Shown: positions 17,181 to 26,466 of the stretch, piece by piece
Layout: each line of letters begins with the position of its first letter
Position numbering within the stretch: the first letter of the stretch is position 1
Assembly: GCA_963770315.1 (NCBI GenBank)
Contig: CAVYPC010000002.1
Location: 1 to 64,000, forward strand
DNA length: 64,000 nt
Origin: VRUE01 sp963770315
Lineage (GTDB): Bacteria; Actinomycetota; Thermoleophilia; Solirubrobacterales; 70-9
Direction of reading: 5' to 3'
Notes under the pieces: generated by a model
Databases searched by the model: none
What the model was told of the DNA's origin: nothing
What the model saw: only the letters and a program-made list of their open reading frames with translations
Made by a program: the position numbers and the translations under genes

Positions 17181-18596
17181 CTAGCGCGCCGCGCCGCCGT
17201 CAAGCAGCGCGCCCGAGACCGGGTGCGGTGATGGATAAGCGTCGAGGACCTGCGTGCACTGGAGCTGGAGGCCGAAGCCCGGCGGGGAGGTCGGGACCGC
17301 GACGGCGGGGACCCCTTCGCGGGCGCAGGTAGCTGCCGCCGCCTTCAGGGCGGCATCCCATGGCGGGGCACCGCGAACGGCGGTGTCGCGGGCCCAGAAG
17401 GAGGTGATGAGCGCGATCAGGAGGATCGCGCAGGTGGCCGCGAGCAGCGGCGACAGCCGCCGTGACTCCGGATGCCGCCGCACGGCGCCGTCGATCAGGA
17501 CCACGGCGGCGCTGACGAGGAGCAGGGCGGGCACGATCGCGTAACGGCTGCCGGTGCCGTTGTGCATCCCTTCCAGCCACAGCATCTGGGTGCCGACGGC
17601 GCGCTGGTACAGCGAGACGACGAACATCGCCAGCGAGGTGGGGATCGCGATCGCGGCGATGTAGCGGGCGGCTGGAGTCGAGTGCCTCGCCCCGATCGCC
17701 AGGCCGGCCAGTCCGCCGACTAGAAGCGCGACTAGCAGCGGCCAGCCCAGGTGAGCCCAGGCGACGCCGCCGAGCTGCAGGCCGAACGGCGCCCCGTCGA
17801 CGATCCGTTGCAGGTAGACGGTCCAGATGTCGCCGGTCCACAGCGGCGTCACCGCCGTTTCGCTGCTGAGGGCGAGCACCGGCACCTGCACCACCGCCCC
17901 GATCGCGAAGCCTGCGAGGATCGTCAGGTCGCGCCGATCGCGGACCGCCGCCGCCCGCAGCGCGGCGAGGGGGAGGAAGAACCAGACGCCCGGCGTGCTC
18001 AACCCGGTCGCCAGCGCGAAGAGCGCGGCGAGGACCGCCCCGCGCATCGTCCGCGGCCGCCAGAGCAGGATCCAGAAGGTCGCGAACAGCATGTACCAGG
18101 GGACGTAGGCGGCGGAGTCGAGCGACTCCAACCCCGCCACCGGGGTGAGGACCGCGAGCGCGGCGAGCGTCCCCCGCAGGTAGGGATCGCGGATGTGGGC
18201 GGCGCTGGCATGCCAGACGACGAGCCCGCTGAGGGCTACGACCGCGGCGGAGAGGATCGAGACGGCCGCCGCCATGTCCTGCAGCGGCACCAGGCTGGCG
18301 GCCTCGGCGATCAGGCGGGGAACGAGGACGAGGTAGGTGGCGTAGGTGGAGACGATCGCGTGCCAGAAGTCCTGCGACAGCGCTTCCTGGAGATAGATCG
18401 GCGCGTCCTCTGCCCAGAGCGAGTTGAGCGAGGCCGACCAGCCCAGGCGGGCGAGCTGGAGGACGATCGCGAGCGCCAGTAGCGCGACGACGAGGATCGC
18501 TCTCTCGCCCCGCCCCAGCGTCGTTCGGGTCGAGGGGGCGTCCGGGAACAGCGCTTCGCCTAGCCTCGAGAAGGGACCCCTGCGCATCGGCGGCAC
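17181..18596 (-). CDS. Polytopic GT-C-like membrane protein
   Basis: This 471-residue protein has about eleven hydrophobic segments. The first extracytoplasmic loop contains LNSLWAEDAPIY, with an acidic pair placed as in GT-C glycosyltransferases. The C-terminal 70 residues are soluble. It lies 12 bases upstream of the Wzt-like gene, and the three minus-strand genes could be one operon (membrane protein, ATPase, permease). Substrate is unknown. Confidence 0.65.
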   Translation of the reverse strand: MPPMRRGPFSRLGEALFPDAPSTRTTLGRGERAILVVALLALAIVLQLARLGWSASLNSLWAEDAPIYLQEALSQDFWHAIVSTYATYLVLVPRLIAEAASLVPLQDMAAAVSILSAAVVALSGLVVWHASAAHIRDPYLRGTLAALAVLTPVAGLESLDSAAYVPWYMLFATFWILLWRPRTMRGAVLAALFALATGLSTPGVWFFLPLAALRAAAVRDRRDLTILAGFAIGAVVQVPVLALSSETAVTPLWTGDIWTVYLQRIVDGAPFGLQLGGVAWAHLGWPLLVALLVGGLAGLAIGARHSTPAARYIAAIAIPTSLAMFVVSLYQRAVGTQMLWLEGMHNGTGSRYAIVPALLLVSAAVVLIDGAVRRHPESRRLSPLLAATCAILLIALITSFWARDTAVRGAPPWDAALKAAAATCAREGVPAVAVPTSPPGFGLQLQCTQVLDAYPSPHPVSGALLDGGAAR

Positions 18597-18656
18597 GATA
18601 TCGGCGCCCCGGGGCGCCGAAGCCGGACGCCCGATCAGCTGTCAGGCTTCCCCGCC

Positions 18657-19619
18657 GTGGGCGACTCTCCGTCTGTCGCGGTCGTGATTCCGAGCTGGAG
18701 CTCGCTGGGCTACCTGCCTCGCTGCATCGACTCCGTGCGTGAGCAGGACGGCGAGATCGAGCTGCTCGTGGTCGACAACGGCTCGGGCGACGGCTCGGTC
18801 GAGTACCTGGAGCGCGAGAAGGTGCCGCACGTCTCCCTGCCCCAGAACATCGGCTTCGCCGCGGCGGTCAACCTCGGCGTCGCCCGGACGGCCGCGCCGG
18901 CGGTCCTGGCGCTGAACGCGGACACCGTGCTCGAGCCAGGTTGCCTGCGCACGCTGCTCGACGCGCTGCACGAGGACACGGCGCTCGGAGGCGTCCAGCC
19001 GCGCATCCTCCAGCTCGAGGAGGGGGAGTCCAGACACTCGCCGCCCGCCGCCCGCCTCTACAGCGCCGGCCAGGCGCTGACCAAGGATGGCCGTGCGTTG
19101 GAGCTAGGGATGGGCGGGGAGCAGGGGGGGTGGAGCGCCGAGCGCCGCGAGGTCTTCGGCGTCTGCGGCGCCGCCTGCCTGTTGCGCCGCGAGCTGTTTG
19201 CCGAGCTCGGCGGCTATGACGAGAGCTACTTCGCCTTCTATGAGGACGTCGACCTGAACGTGCGAGCCAGAATTGCCGGCTGGCGCTTCGAGTACGTTCC
19301 CCGGGCGGTGGTCTGGCACGTCGGCAACGCGTCCTGGTTGGAGGGCTTCCGGCGCCCCGCGGCCGACAACGCCCGGTTGGTCGCCCGCAACCGGTTGGCC
19401 ACCCAGGCCAAGTTCATGCCGGCGGCGGCGCTGCCCCGGATCGTCGCAGTCGAGGCCGGGTCTCTGCTGCGGGCAGCGCGCCAGCGCCGCCTGCGGGCGA
19501 CGCTCGCCGGCAAGCTCGCGGCGCTGCGGTGGCTGCCTCGCCTCCTGCACGAGCGCCGCCGCCAGCGTCAAAGCGGCGACCTGTCGGCTGCGCGCAGTTG
19601 GTTGGGAGTCATCTCGTGA
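18657..19619 (+). CDS. GT2 glycosyltransferase, rhamnosyltransferase-like
   Basis: GTG start at 18657; 320 residues. The GT2 core has VAVVIPSWSSLGYL, LLVVDNGSGDGS, the metal site ALNADTVLEPG and the acceptor-side EDVDLNVRARIAGW. This is the layout of the WbbL/RfbF-like group that often transfers rhamnose from dTDP-rhamnose. A basic, Arg-rich C-terminus (residues 270-310) suggests membrane association. Its stop overlaps the GTG start of the following bifunctional transferase. Confidence 0.85.
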   Translation: MGDSPSVAVVIPSWSSLGYLPRCIDSVREQDGEIELLVVDNGSGDGSVEYLEREKVPHVSLPQNIGFAAAVNLGVARTAAPAVLALNADTVLEPGCLRTLLDALHEDTALGGVQPRILQLEEGESRHSPPAARLYSAGQALTKDGRALELGMGGEQGGWSAERREVFGVCGAACLLRRELFAELGGYDESYFAFYEDVDLNVRARIAGWRFEYVPRAVVWHVGNASWLEGFRRPAADNARLVARNRLATQAKFMPAAALPRIVAVEAGSLLRAARQRRLRATLAGKLAALRWLPRLLHERRRQRQSGDLSAARSWLGVIS

Positions 19620-21553
19620 GGATCTGCTTGGTCTCCTCCGAGAGCGGTCGGGAGGGAGGAATCGGGCATTCCTACAGGCGACTGGCGGCGCTGCTCGCCT
19701 CCCGACACGAGGTGACCCTCCTCCAAAGCGGTGGGCTCGACACCGCCGGCTCGGCCGCCCCGGACTCGAACGTGCGCGAGGTCGTGGTCGAGCCGTCGCC
19801 GCAGCTCGCCAAGACCGTGCTCTGCAACGACGATCATCGCCGCTCCGCGGCCGTGCTCGAGACGATCGAGCGGCTCTACGGGTCCGCCGGCCCCGACTAT
19901 GTGCAGGTCCCCGACTACCGAGCGCATGGCCTGGTCGCGCTGCAGGCACGACGCGGCGGCCACCCGCTGCTTCGCGAGACGACCTTCGCCGTGCAGATCT
20001 GCTCCAGCGCCGAGCTGATCTCCCTCCACGATCGCACCATCGCCCAGCCGGGGAAGCAGCTGCTGGCAGATATCGAGCGCGAGCAGCTCCGCCTGGCCGA
20101 CCGCGTCGTCTGGCGCGGCGGCGACGCCCTCGATCTGTATCGCCGCTACTACCCGTTCCCACTGCCCGAGGCGGTGCGAATCGGGGCGCCTTACGCCCGG
20201 CCGGCGGTTGCCCCATCCCACCCGCCGCGCGACCCGGGGGCGCCGTTGCGGATCCTCTACGTCGGCCGCCTGCAGTGTTTCAAGGGGGCGATCGATCTGG
20301 TGGAGGCCTGCCTGAGGCTGCCCGACGATGACTGGCAGCTGACCATGATCGGCGACGATACGCCGACCGCCCCGACGGGCCAGTCGGTACGCATGACCGT
20401 CGAGGAGATGTTCGGCGACGATCCGCGGCTGACGGTCGAGGACGCGCTGCCCTACGAAGACCTGCAGCAGCGCTGGTCGGCACACGATCTGCTCGTCGTC
20501 CCATCGACGTTCGAGGTCTGGTCCAACGTGACCGTCGAGGCGATGCGCGCCGGCCTCCCGGTTCTCGCCACCCCGGTCGGCGGGCCGGCGGAGCTGGTCG
20601 AGCCGGGGGTGACGGGTTGGCACGCTGACGGAATTGGCGCGGATGCGCTCCGGCGCGCGCTGCACCGCCTGCTCGAAAACCGTGAGGAGCTCGAGGAGGT
20701 CCGCGCCTCGGGAGCAATATTCGAGCGCTTCCTGCAGCTCACCGATCCCGAGGAGATCCTCGGCGACTACCAGCGGCTGTTCGACTCGATGCGCCCGCCG
20801 GCGGCGACGAAGCGAGCCCGGCCGCCCGTCGAGCCGCTGGTTACCGGGGTCGTCCCCTACTACCGCCTCTCGTCCTACGTAGAGGAGGCGGTCGGCTCGC
20901 TGCTCGCCCAGACCCATGGCAACCTTGAGGTGGTGGTCGTCAACGACGGCTCCTTCGAGCCGGCCGACGAGGTGCTCGCGCGCTTCGATGCCGATCCGCG
21001 CGTCCAGGTCGTCACGCAGCTGAACGGGGGCGAGTCCGCGGCCCGCAACCTCGGCATCCGCCTGGCTCGCGGCGAGTACGTGGCGATGCTCGACGCCGAC
21101 AACGTCCTCGAGCCCGAGTTCGTGGCGCGGGGGGTCGAGGCCCTCCGCCGCGAGCCCGATCTCGCCTACGCCTCGTGCTGGATGCGCCTCGTCGCAGCCG
21201 ACGGCTCGCCGGCCGCCGATGTCGCCGGATATGCACCGCTGGGAAATCGGGTTGTCCGCGACGAGCTGGAGAACTGGGATGGCGACACCGTCGCGGTCCT
21301 GCCCCGAAGGCTCTTCTCCGAGCTCGGCTTCGGCTTCGAGCCGGCCTCTGGGATCCAGTCGGACTGGGAGCTCTACAGATGGCTTCGCGAGGACGGTAGG
21401 TTTGGGATCGTGATACCCGATTGGTTGGTCCGATACAGGGTTCTCGACGAGTCGTTGATGAGGGCGCACGGGACCGACATTCACCGTCACAGCTGGGACG
21501 AGGCGCTGGCCAGGCGGCAGCTTCGGTCGACGCGGTGGACGGCAAATGCCTGA
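19616..21553 (+). CDS. Bifunctional GT4-GT2 glycosyltransferase
   Basis: With GTG 19616 (overlapping the previous stop) the protein is 645 residues. Residues 1-395 are a GT4 enzyme: N-terminal SSESGREGGIGHSYRRLA, donor-domain strand ILYVGRLQCFKGAIDLVEA and the catalytic E-x7-E region STFEVWSNVTVEAMRAG. Residues 405-645 are a GT2 enzyme with TGVVPYYRLSSYVEEA, VVVNDGS and MLDADNVLEPE. Two transferases in one chain would add consecutive sugars without releasing the intermediate. The 3' end overlaps the FkbM gene by 8 bases. Confidence 0.85.
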   Translation: MRICLVSSESGREGGIGHSYRRLAALLASRHEVTLLQSGGLDTAGSAAPDSNVREVVVEPSPQLAKTVLCNDDHRRSAAVLETIERLYGSAGPDYVQVPDYRAHGLVALQARRGGHPLLRETTFAVQICSSAELISLHDRTIAQPGKQLLADIEREQLRLADRVVWRGGDALDLYRRYYPFPLPEAVRIGAPYARPAVAPSHPPRDPGAPLRILYVGRLQCFKGAIDLVEACLRLPDDDWQLTMIGDDTPTAPTGQSVRMTVEEMFGDDPRLTVEDALPYEDLQQRWSAHDLLVVPSTFEVWSNVTVEAMRAGLPVLATPVGGPAELVEPGVTGWHADGIGADALRRALHRLLENREELEEVRASGAIFERFLQLTDPEEILGDYQRLFDSMRPPAATKRARPPVEPLVTGVVPYYRLSSYVEEAVGSLLAQTHGNLEVVVVNDGSFEPADEVLARFDADPRVQVVTQLNGGESAARNLGIRLARGEYVAMLDADNVLEPEFVARGVEALRREPDLAYASCWMRLVAADGSPAADVAGYAPLGNRVVRDELENWDGDTVAVLPRRLFSELGFGFEPASGIQSDWELYRWLREDGRFGIVIPDWLVRYRVLDESLMRAHGTDIHRHSWDEALARRQLRSTRWTANA

Positions 21554-22658
21554 GATCGACGGCAAGAGCCCGACCGCGGACGAGGAGCGCCGCGTCGAAG
21601 AGCTGCTGCGGGTAAATGGCGAGCTTGCGGCGGAGATCCGCGACCTGCGGGCAAAGCGCACGAGCGGGCCCCGTTCGGCCGCGATGCCATCTGCGCGCCG
21701 GGTTGGGAGGCTCGCCGAAGAGCGCGACTCGCTCGTGGCCGAGCGCGACTCCCTGGCTGCCGAGCTGGTGGCGAGCCAAGGCCAGCTCGAGGCTCTGAAG
21801 CAGCACACCGACGGCTTGACCGAGAAGGTCGGCGATCAAGCCCGGCATATCGATGAGCTGAGCCATCAGGTCGCGCGGCTGCGAGCCGGCGCTGGCGGTT
21901 TGCTGCGCAGGCTCCTGGCGCGGCCCGGGAGATCGCCTCAACCGGCGCCTCCTGTGGAGCAACTGCCAGGGCCGTTGCTGCGCCGCCCGGAGGCACAGCT
22001 GCGGATGCAGCTCGATTACGCACTGGCGAAGCGGGCCACGCTCACCGACGACTTCTTCTTCGTACAGATCGGCGCCTTCGACGGGCGCAGGTTCGACCCT
22101 CTCTTCGCCTGGGTCCGGGCGCAGCGCTGGCGGGGCCTGCTGGTCGAGCCTCAGCCCCGTTTCTTCGCCGAGCTGGTCGAGAACTACAGAGGCCAGGAGG
22201 GTCTCGAGTTCCGGCGGGTGGCGGTCGGTGTGCGCAACGAGACCCGTCCGTTCTACACCGTCGCCGATGCTCCCGGAGTGCCGCGCGATGCCGGGATGAT
22301 CGCCTCCTTCGACCGCGAGACGCTGCTCTCGCATCGCCAGTTCATCCCGGATCTCGACTCCCACCTGCGCAGCGAAGACATCGAGTGCGTGGCCCTCAAC
22401 GACCTCCTCGCCGAGGCCGACGCCGACCACATCGACCTGCTTCAGATCGACGTCGAGGGCTACGACCACGAGCTCATCCGGGTGCTCGATTTCGAGCGGT
22501 TCGCTCCCTCCATCGTCCGCTTCGAGCACATCCATCTGACCCCCGAGCAGCATGAGGCGAGCATCGAGCGATTGATCGATCACGGCTACGCGGTCTGCCT
22601 CGAGGAGCACGACACGCTGGCCTGTAAGGCCAGCGACCTTCCCGCTGGCGACTGGTAG
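21546..22658 (+). CDS. FkbM-family methyltransferase with N-terminal coiled coil
   Basis: This is a 370-residue protein. Residues 10-115 are a coiled coil (ERRVEELLRVNGELAAEIRD; ERDSLVAERDSLAAEL). The FkbM domain (residues 150-365) has FFFVQIGAFDG as the SAM-binding loop, LVEPQPRFFAEL as the acidic strand and LLQIDVEGYDHELIR as the family signature. FkbM enzymes O-methylate sugars or polyketides, and here a sugar of the polysaccharide is the likely target. The coiled coil could hold it to the preceding transferases, or act as a length-measuring rod as known for some O-antigen terminators; that analogy is inference. Confidence 0.85.
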   Translation: MPEIDGKSPTADEERRVEELLRVNGELAAEIRDLRAKRTSGPRSAAMPSARRVGRLAEERDSLVAERDSLAAELVASQGQLEALKQHTDGLTEKVGDQARHIDELSHQVARLRAGAGGLLRRLLARPGRSPQPAPPVEQLPGPLLRRPEAQLRMQLDYALAKRATLTDDFFFVQIGAFDGRRFDPLFAWVRAQRWRGLLVEPQPRFFAELVENYRGQEGLEFRRVAVGVRNETRPFYTVADAPGVPRDAGMIASFDRETLLSHRQFIPDLDSHLRSEDIECVALNDLLAEADADHIDLLQIDVEGYDHELIRVLDFERFAPSIVRFEHIHLTPEQHEASIERLIDHGYAVCLEEHDTLACKASDLPAGDW

Positions 22659-22663
22659 GCGGC

Positions 22664-23593
22664 TTAAGCGCGTCGGCGCCGCCGCCGCGCCAGGGCCTTG
22701 CGCAGTGAGATATCGAGGAGAGCGTCTTCGTCGATCGGGCGCCGCTCCAGCCCGGCGCCGTCGCGCCAGCCGCGCAGCCGGCCACCGAGTCCCTTCGCCG
22801 TGCGGTCCTTGAGCAGCTGGCCGCCGCAGATCGCCCCCTCGGCGGCGAGCACGCGGGCGGCGTCGCGCGGCTCCGACATCACGCCGTAGCGGCGCAGCAT
22901 GTAGCCGCGGCTCCAGCCGGTGCGGGCGTACTTGTCGCCGCTGCCCGCCCCGAGGCTGGCCGAGTAGGCGTGGACCGCGCGCGCCGCCCCGGCGAGGCGG
23001 CAGCGGGCGCCGGCGGCGCGCAGCCGCAGCGCCAGGTCGAGGTCCTCGTAGTAGAGGAAGATGCGCTCGTCGAAGCCGCCGGCGGCGCGGAAGGCGTCGA
23101 GGCGGTAGAGGGCGGCGCCGCCGGTCGGGCCGAGCGGGTCGGGCGCCCTCTCGGCCGCCGCCAGCGGCTCCCCGTGCAGGTAGTCGAAGCCCATCAGGGT
23201 GCGGTCGGCGACGACGCCGGCGGAGTCGATCGACCCCGGTGCCGCTTCCTGGACGAGCACGCCGGCGACGCACTCGGCGCCCTCCGCCGCTGCGTCGAGC
23301 AGGGCCTCGGCGAAGCGCGGCTCGCACTCGACGTCGTTGTTGAGCAGGATCGCGGGATCGGCGGGCCGCTCGGCGACCGCCCGGTTCAGTGCCCGGCCGA
23401 AGCCGAGGTTCTCGCCGAGCTCCAGCAGCGTGACCTCGGGGAACTCGTCGTGTAGCACCTCGGCCGTCCCATCGGTCGAGCCGTTGTCCGCCACGACCAC
23501 CTCCACGGGGCTGCTCTGGGCCTCGAGGCTGCGCAGCGTCCTGCCGAGCCGCTCGCGGCCGTTGTAGGTCGGGATGTAGATGGCGGGTCGCAT
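22664..23593 (-). CDS. GT2 glycosyltransferase, rhamnosyltransferase-like
   Basis: This 309-residue GT2 enzyme opens IYIPTYNGRERLGRTLRSLE, then VVVADNGSTDGT, the metal site LLNNDVECEP and the acceptor-side YYEDLDLALRLRAAG. The C-terminus is highly basic (LARRRRRRA). It converges with the FkbM gene with a 5-base gap and diverges from the AAA ATPase gene. Rhamnosyl transfer is a reasonable guess from family and neighbourhood only. Confidence 0.85.
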   Translation of the reverse strand: MRPAIYIPTYNGRERLGRTLRSLEAQSSPVEVVVADNGSTDGTAEVLHDEFPEVTLLELGENLGFGRALNRAVAERPADPAILLNNDVECEPRFAEALLDAAAEGAECVAGVLVQEAAPGSIDSAGVVADRTLMGFDYLHGEPLAAAERAPDPLGPTGGAALYRLDAFRAAGGFDERIFLYYEDLDLALRLRAAGARCRLAGAARAVHAYSASLGAGSGDKYARTGWSRGYMLRRYGVMSEPRDAARVLAAEGAICGGQLLKDRTAKGLGGRLRGWRDGAGLERRPIDEDALLDISLRKALARRRRRRA

Positions 23594-23652
23594 TTTCGAG
23601 AAACTGGAGCATAACTGCTCGTGAAATGGTCAAGTAGAGATCCGTGAAACTG

Positions 23653-23658
23653 TATAGT
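23653..23658 (+). promoter_or_regulatory. -10 box TATAGT of the AAA-DUF4143 gene
   Basis: TATAGT ends six bases before ATG 23665, which would put the transcription start at the ATG itself and make the mRNA leaderless. The local sequence is AT-rich compared with the surroundings. Confidence 0.45.
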
Positions 23659-23664
23659 GGGTAT

Positions 23665-24966
23665 ATGGAGGAAGCCCGGAAGGTTGAGTTCGGGGGCGAC
23701 GGATATCGCCCGCGCGTCATCGATGGCGAACTCGATGAATTCATGACGGGACTGCCGGCCGTCAGCATTGAGGGGCCCAGGGGCGTCGGTAAGACGGTCA
23801 CGGCAGAACGGCGAGCGGCCACGGTCCACAGGCTCGACGACAGCGACGAGTGGCTGATCGCCCGGGCCGACTCGTCGAGGTTAGTCCGCGGGGAACGGCC
23901 GATCTTGATCGATGAGTGGCAACGTCTGCCGGAGTCCTTCGACCGCGTGCGCAGGGCGGTCGACGACGGTGCCGCGCCCGCGAGCTTCCTGCTGACCGGA
24001 TCTGCCACGCCGACCACCCTGCCAGTGCATTCGGGGGCCGGCAGGATCGTCCGCATGCGGCTGCGGCCGATGACGCTTCTGGAGCGCGGCGACGATCCCC
24101 CGACGGTAAGCCTCGCCGAGTTGCTCGAAGGCGAGCGTCCGCAGGTCGAAGGTCGCACCGATATGGACCTCGAGGGTTACGTAGATGAGATCCTTGCGTC
24201 GGGTTTCCCCGGGATTCGCCGGCTCCAACCGCGTTTGCGGTTGGCACAGCTCGACGGCTATATCGACCACATCGTCGATCGCGATTTCGACGAGCTCGAC
24301 TACAACGTACGGAAACCGGCGACCCTTAGGCGCTGGATGGCTGCCTATGCAGCGGCAACCGCAACGACTGCGTCGTTCGAGAAGATCAGGGACGCTGCGA
24401 CCAGTGACTTGGGAGAGACGCCGGCAAGGCCGACGACGCAGCCGTATCGAGATGTGCTGGGGCGACTTTGGATTCTGGACCCGGTACAGCCTTGGCTCCC
24501 GACCCGGAACCGCCTCAGTCGCCTGACCTCTCCAGACAAGCACCATCTGGCCGATCCGGCTTTGGCAGCGCGTCTTCTCGGCGTTGGGGCAAACGCTCTT
24601 CTCAAAGCTCGTCCGGCCGGGCCGAGTGTGCCGCGCGACGGAACGCTGTTGGGAGCTCTGTTCGAGTCGCTGGTAACGCTATGCGTGCGTGTCTACGCAC
24701 AGCGGGCCGAGGCGCGGATCGCACATTTGCGCACCTGGAGCGGAGAACATGAGATCGACCTGATCGTCGAGCGGGGCCAGTCGATCGTCGCTTTCGAGGT
24801 GAAGCTCGGCGGGACGGCGACCGATCGGGACGTGCGCCACCTCCTCTGGCTCCGGGACCAGCTCGGCGACGAGCTCGTCGACGCCGTCGTCGTCACGACC
24901 GGCCGGGAGGCCTACCGCCGCCGCGACGGCATCGCGGTCGTGCCGGCGGCGCTGCTCGGTCCCTGA
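23665..24966 (+). CDS. AAA ATPase with DUF4143 domain
   Basis: I choose ATG 23665 (433 residues) because of the -10 box just upstream; an in-frame GTG at 23644 is the alternative. The P-loop is SIEGPRGVGKTVT and the Walker B region is ILIDEWQRLPE, followed by LLTGSATP (sensor-like). The C-terminal half is DUF4143, ending in a restriction-endonuclease-like strand pattern (HEIDLIVERGQSIVAFEVKL, with an Asp and E-x-K). Such proteins are widespread, poorly understood and often horizontally carried. It has no evident link to glycan synthesis and separates two blocks of sugar genes. Confidence 0.8.
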   Translation: MEEARKVEFGGDGYRPRVIDGELDEFMTGLPAVSIEGPRGVGKTVTAERRAATVHRLDDSDEWLIARADSSRLVRGERPILIDEWQRLPESFDRVRRAVDDGAAPASFLLTGSATPTTLPVHSGAGRIVRMRLRPMTLLERGDDPPTVSLAELLEGERPQVEGRTDMDLEGYVDEILASGFPGIRRLQPRLRLAQLDGYIDHIVDRDFDELDYNVRKPATLRRWMAAYAAATATTASFEKIRDAATSDLGETPARPTTQPYRDVLGRLWILDPVQPWLPTRNRLSRLTSPDKHHLADPALAARLLGVGANALLKARPAGPSVPRDGTLLGALFESLVTLCVRVYAQRAEARIAHLRTWSGEHEIDLIVERGQSIVAFEVKLGGTATDRDVRHLLWLRDQLGDELVDAVVVTTGREAYRRRDGIAVVPAALLGP

Positions 24967-24997
24967 TCGCCGGGCGCAGTAGGGTTTCAGCCTCGCG

Positions 24998-26074
24998 ATG
25001 GAGCCCCTCAAGGGACTTATTCTCTCTGGCGGCGCGGGCACCCGCCTGCGCCCCATAACCCACACCTCGGCGAAGCAGCTCGTGCCCGTCGCCAACAAGC
25101 CCGTGCTCTTCTACGGGATCGAGGCCCTGGTCGAGGCCGGGGTGAAGGAGATCGGGATCATCATCGCGCCCGAGACCGGCGATGAGATCCGCGCCGCGGC
25201 CGGCGACGGCTCGCGGTTCGGCGCCGAGATCACCTACATCGTCCAGGACAAGCCGGCCGGGCTGGCGCACGCAGTGCTTACCGCGGAGGACTTCATCGGC
25301 GGCTCGCCCTTCGTCATGTACCTGGGCGACAACCTCCTGGCCGACGGCCTGCGCGGCCTCGTCGCCACCTTCCGCGAGTCCGAGCCCGACGCGCTGATTC
25401 TGCTCACGCCCGTCTCCGACCCCAGCTCCTACGGCGTCGCCGAGCTCGACGGCGATCATGTCGTGCGCCTGGTCGAGAAGCCGAAAGACCCCCCCTCCAA
25501 CCTCGCTCTGGTCGGCGTCTACCTCTTCCAGCCGGCGATCTTCGAGGCCTCGCGCGCGCTGGAGCCGTCTTGGCGCGGCGAGCTGGAGATCACCGAGGCG
25601 ATTCAGAGCCTGATCGAGGACGGCCACAAGGTGCAGTCCGAGGTGGTCAGCGGCTGGTGGAAGGACACCGGCCAGCTCGCCGACATGCTCGAGGCCAACC
25701 GGCTGGTGTTGGAGGAGATCGAGACGCGCCTCGACGGTGAGATCGACGCGGACTCGAAGGTCGAGGGCCGGGTCGTGGTCGAGGCGGGTGCGAAGGTGAG
25801 CGGATCGGTCGTGCGCGGTCCGGCGGTGATCGGCGCCGGCGCCAGGATCGAAGGCGCCTACGTCGGCCCCTACACCTCGATCGGCGACGACGTGAGGATC
25901 TGCCGCTCCGAAATCGAGCACTCGATCGTCCTCGCCGGCTCGGTGGTCGAGGATCTCGGCACGCGCATGGAGGCGAGCCTGCTCGGCCGCGAAGTCAAGC
26001 TGACCCGCAGCGACGGGATGCCGAAGACCCTGCGGATGCTGGTCGGCGACAAGTCCGAGATCAAGATCATCTGA
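24998..26074 (+). CDS. rmlA: Glucose-1-phosphate thymidylyltransferase, long form
   Basis: The enzyme makes dTDP-glucose from dTTP and glucose-1-phosphate, the first step to dTDP-L-rhamnose. The nucleotide-binding signature LSGGAGTRLRPITHTSAKQL lies at residues 9-28, and MYLGDNLL holds the metal-binding Asp. At 358 residues it is longer than the ~290-residue RmlA; residues 240-330 form a left-handed beta-helix pattern (DADSKVEGRVVVEAGAKVSG), as in the StrD-type long forms. rmlD-rmlB-rmlC follow on the same strand after a 1-kb gap containing minus-strand micropeptide genes. Confidence 0.9.
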   Translation: MEPLKGLILSGGAGTRLRPITHTSAKQLVPVANKPVLFYGIEALVEAGVKEIGIIIAPETGDEIRAAAGDGSRFGAEITYIVQDKPAGLAHAVLTAEDFIGGSPFVMYLGDNLLADGLRGLVATFRESEPDALILLTPVSDPSSYGVAELDGDHVVRLVEKPKDPPSNLALVGVYLFQPAIFEASRALEPSWRGELEITEAIQSLIEDGHKVQSEVVSGWWKDTGQLADMLEANRLVLEEIETRLDGEIDADSKVEGRVVVEAGAKVSGSVVRGPAVIGAGARIEGAYVGPYTSIGDDVRICRSEIEHSIVLAGSVVEDLGTRMEASLLGREVKLTRSDGMPKTLRMLVGDKSEIKII

Positions 26075-26114
26075 GCCGGGCCACGTCGGCCCCTGGGCTT
26101 GGCTTCTCGGAAAT

Positions 26115-26143
26115 GGGGCAGGCGAGCAGATGTCGCCCGCCCC
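26115..26143 (-). terminator. Hairpin after micropeptide gene 1
   Basis: Arms of 11 bases (26115-26125 and 26133-26143) enclose a 7-base loop. The single non-Watson-Crick position is G-U in the minus-strand RNA but A-C in the plus-strand RNA, so the structure is built for the minus transcript. There is no clear T-tract. Confidence 0.5.
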
Positions 26144-26156
26144 GCCATCTACGGCC

Positions 26157-26213
26157 TCAGCCGCTCTTCATGATGCTGGGCAGCGGAGCGGTTTGGTTGG
26201 TCTTGAGCACCAC
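26157..26213 (-). CDS. Micropeptide 1 of a tandem family (18 aa)
   Basis: GTG start at 26211-26213, TGA at 26157-26159; product MVLKTNQTAPLPSIMKSG. The Shine-Dalgarno GGAGGTGATC (26217-26226 on the minus strand) lies at ideal distance. It shares M-x-L-K at the start, Gln at position 7 and K-[NS]-G at the end with the two sister peptides. It has no signal peptide and no hydrophobic stretch long enough to span a membrane. Function is unknown; a signalling peptide, a RiPP precursor or a translation-control leader are open options. It is too short for ordinary gene finders. Confidence 0.6.
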   Translation of the reverse strand: MVLKTNQTAPLPSIMKSG

Positions 26214-26216
26214 GGC

Positions 26217-26226
26217 GATCACCTCC
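26217..26226 (-). promoter_or_regulatory. Extended Shine-Dalgarno of micropeptide 1
   Basis: GGAGGTGATC is a ten-base complement of the conserved 3' end of 16S rRNA (GATCACCTCC). Most genes in the window have a much weaker site or none, so this marks strong intended translation of the short ORF. Confidence 0.65.
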
Positions 26227-26423
26227 TCTCGACTGACGCGCCGGCCAACTGCTTCCTTCGAGTGGCCTCACCGAACACCACTTTGGTCAAGCGAACATGG
26301 AGTATTGCGCCGTCCCGGGTCGTAGGGTTTCAGGTAGGCCGGGGCAGCGTGTGGTTTCGTCCTCGGGGGTCGCCTCCCAGCCTCCGCCGAAGGCAAACCG
26401 GCCCCGGCCCCCTTCAAGAGCCA

Positions 26424-26456
26424 GGGGCGGGCAGACCAGCAGGGGCCACCCGCCCC
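26424..26456 (-). terminator. Hairpin after micropeptide gene 2
   Basis: A perfect 8-bp GC stem with arms 26424-26431 and 26449-26456, eleven bases past the stop of micropeptide 2. It uses the same GGGGCGGG arm motif found after the other two peptide genes. Confidence 0.45.
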
Positions 26457-26466
26457 CAGTTTCAAA

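Noticed and set aside
21012..24158. 1-kb-scale minus-strand frame spanning parts of several genes
   Set aside because: It crosses the FkbM, GT2 and AAA genes and only mirrors them; no domain, start signal or continuity with a real gene.
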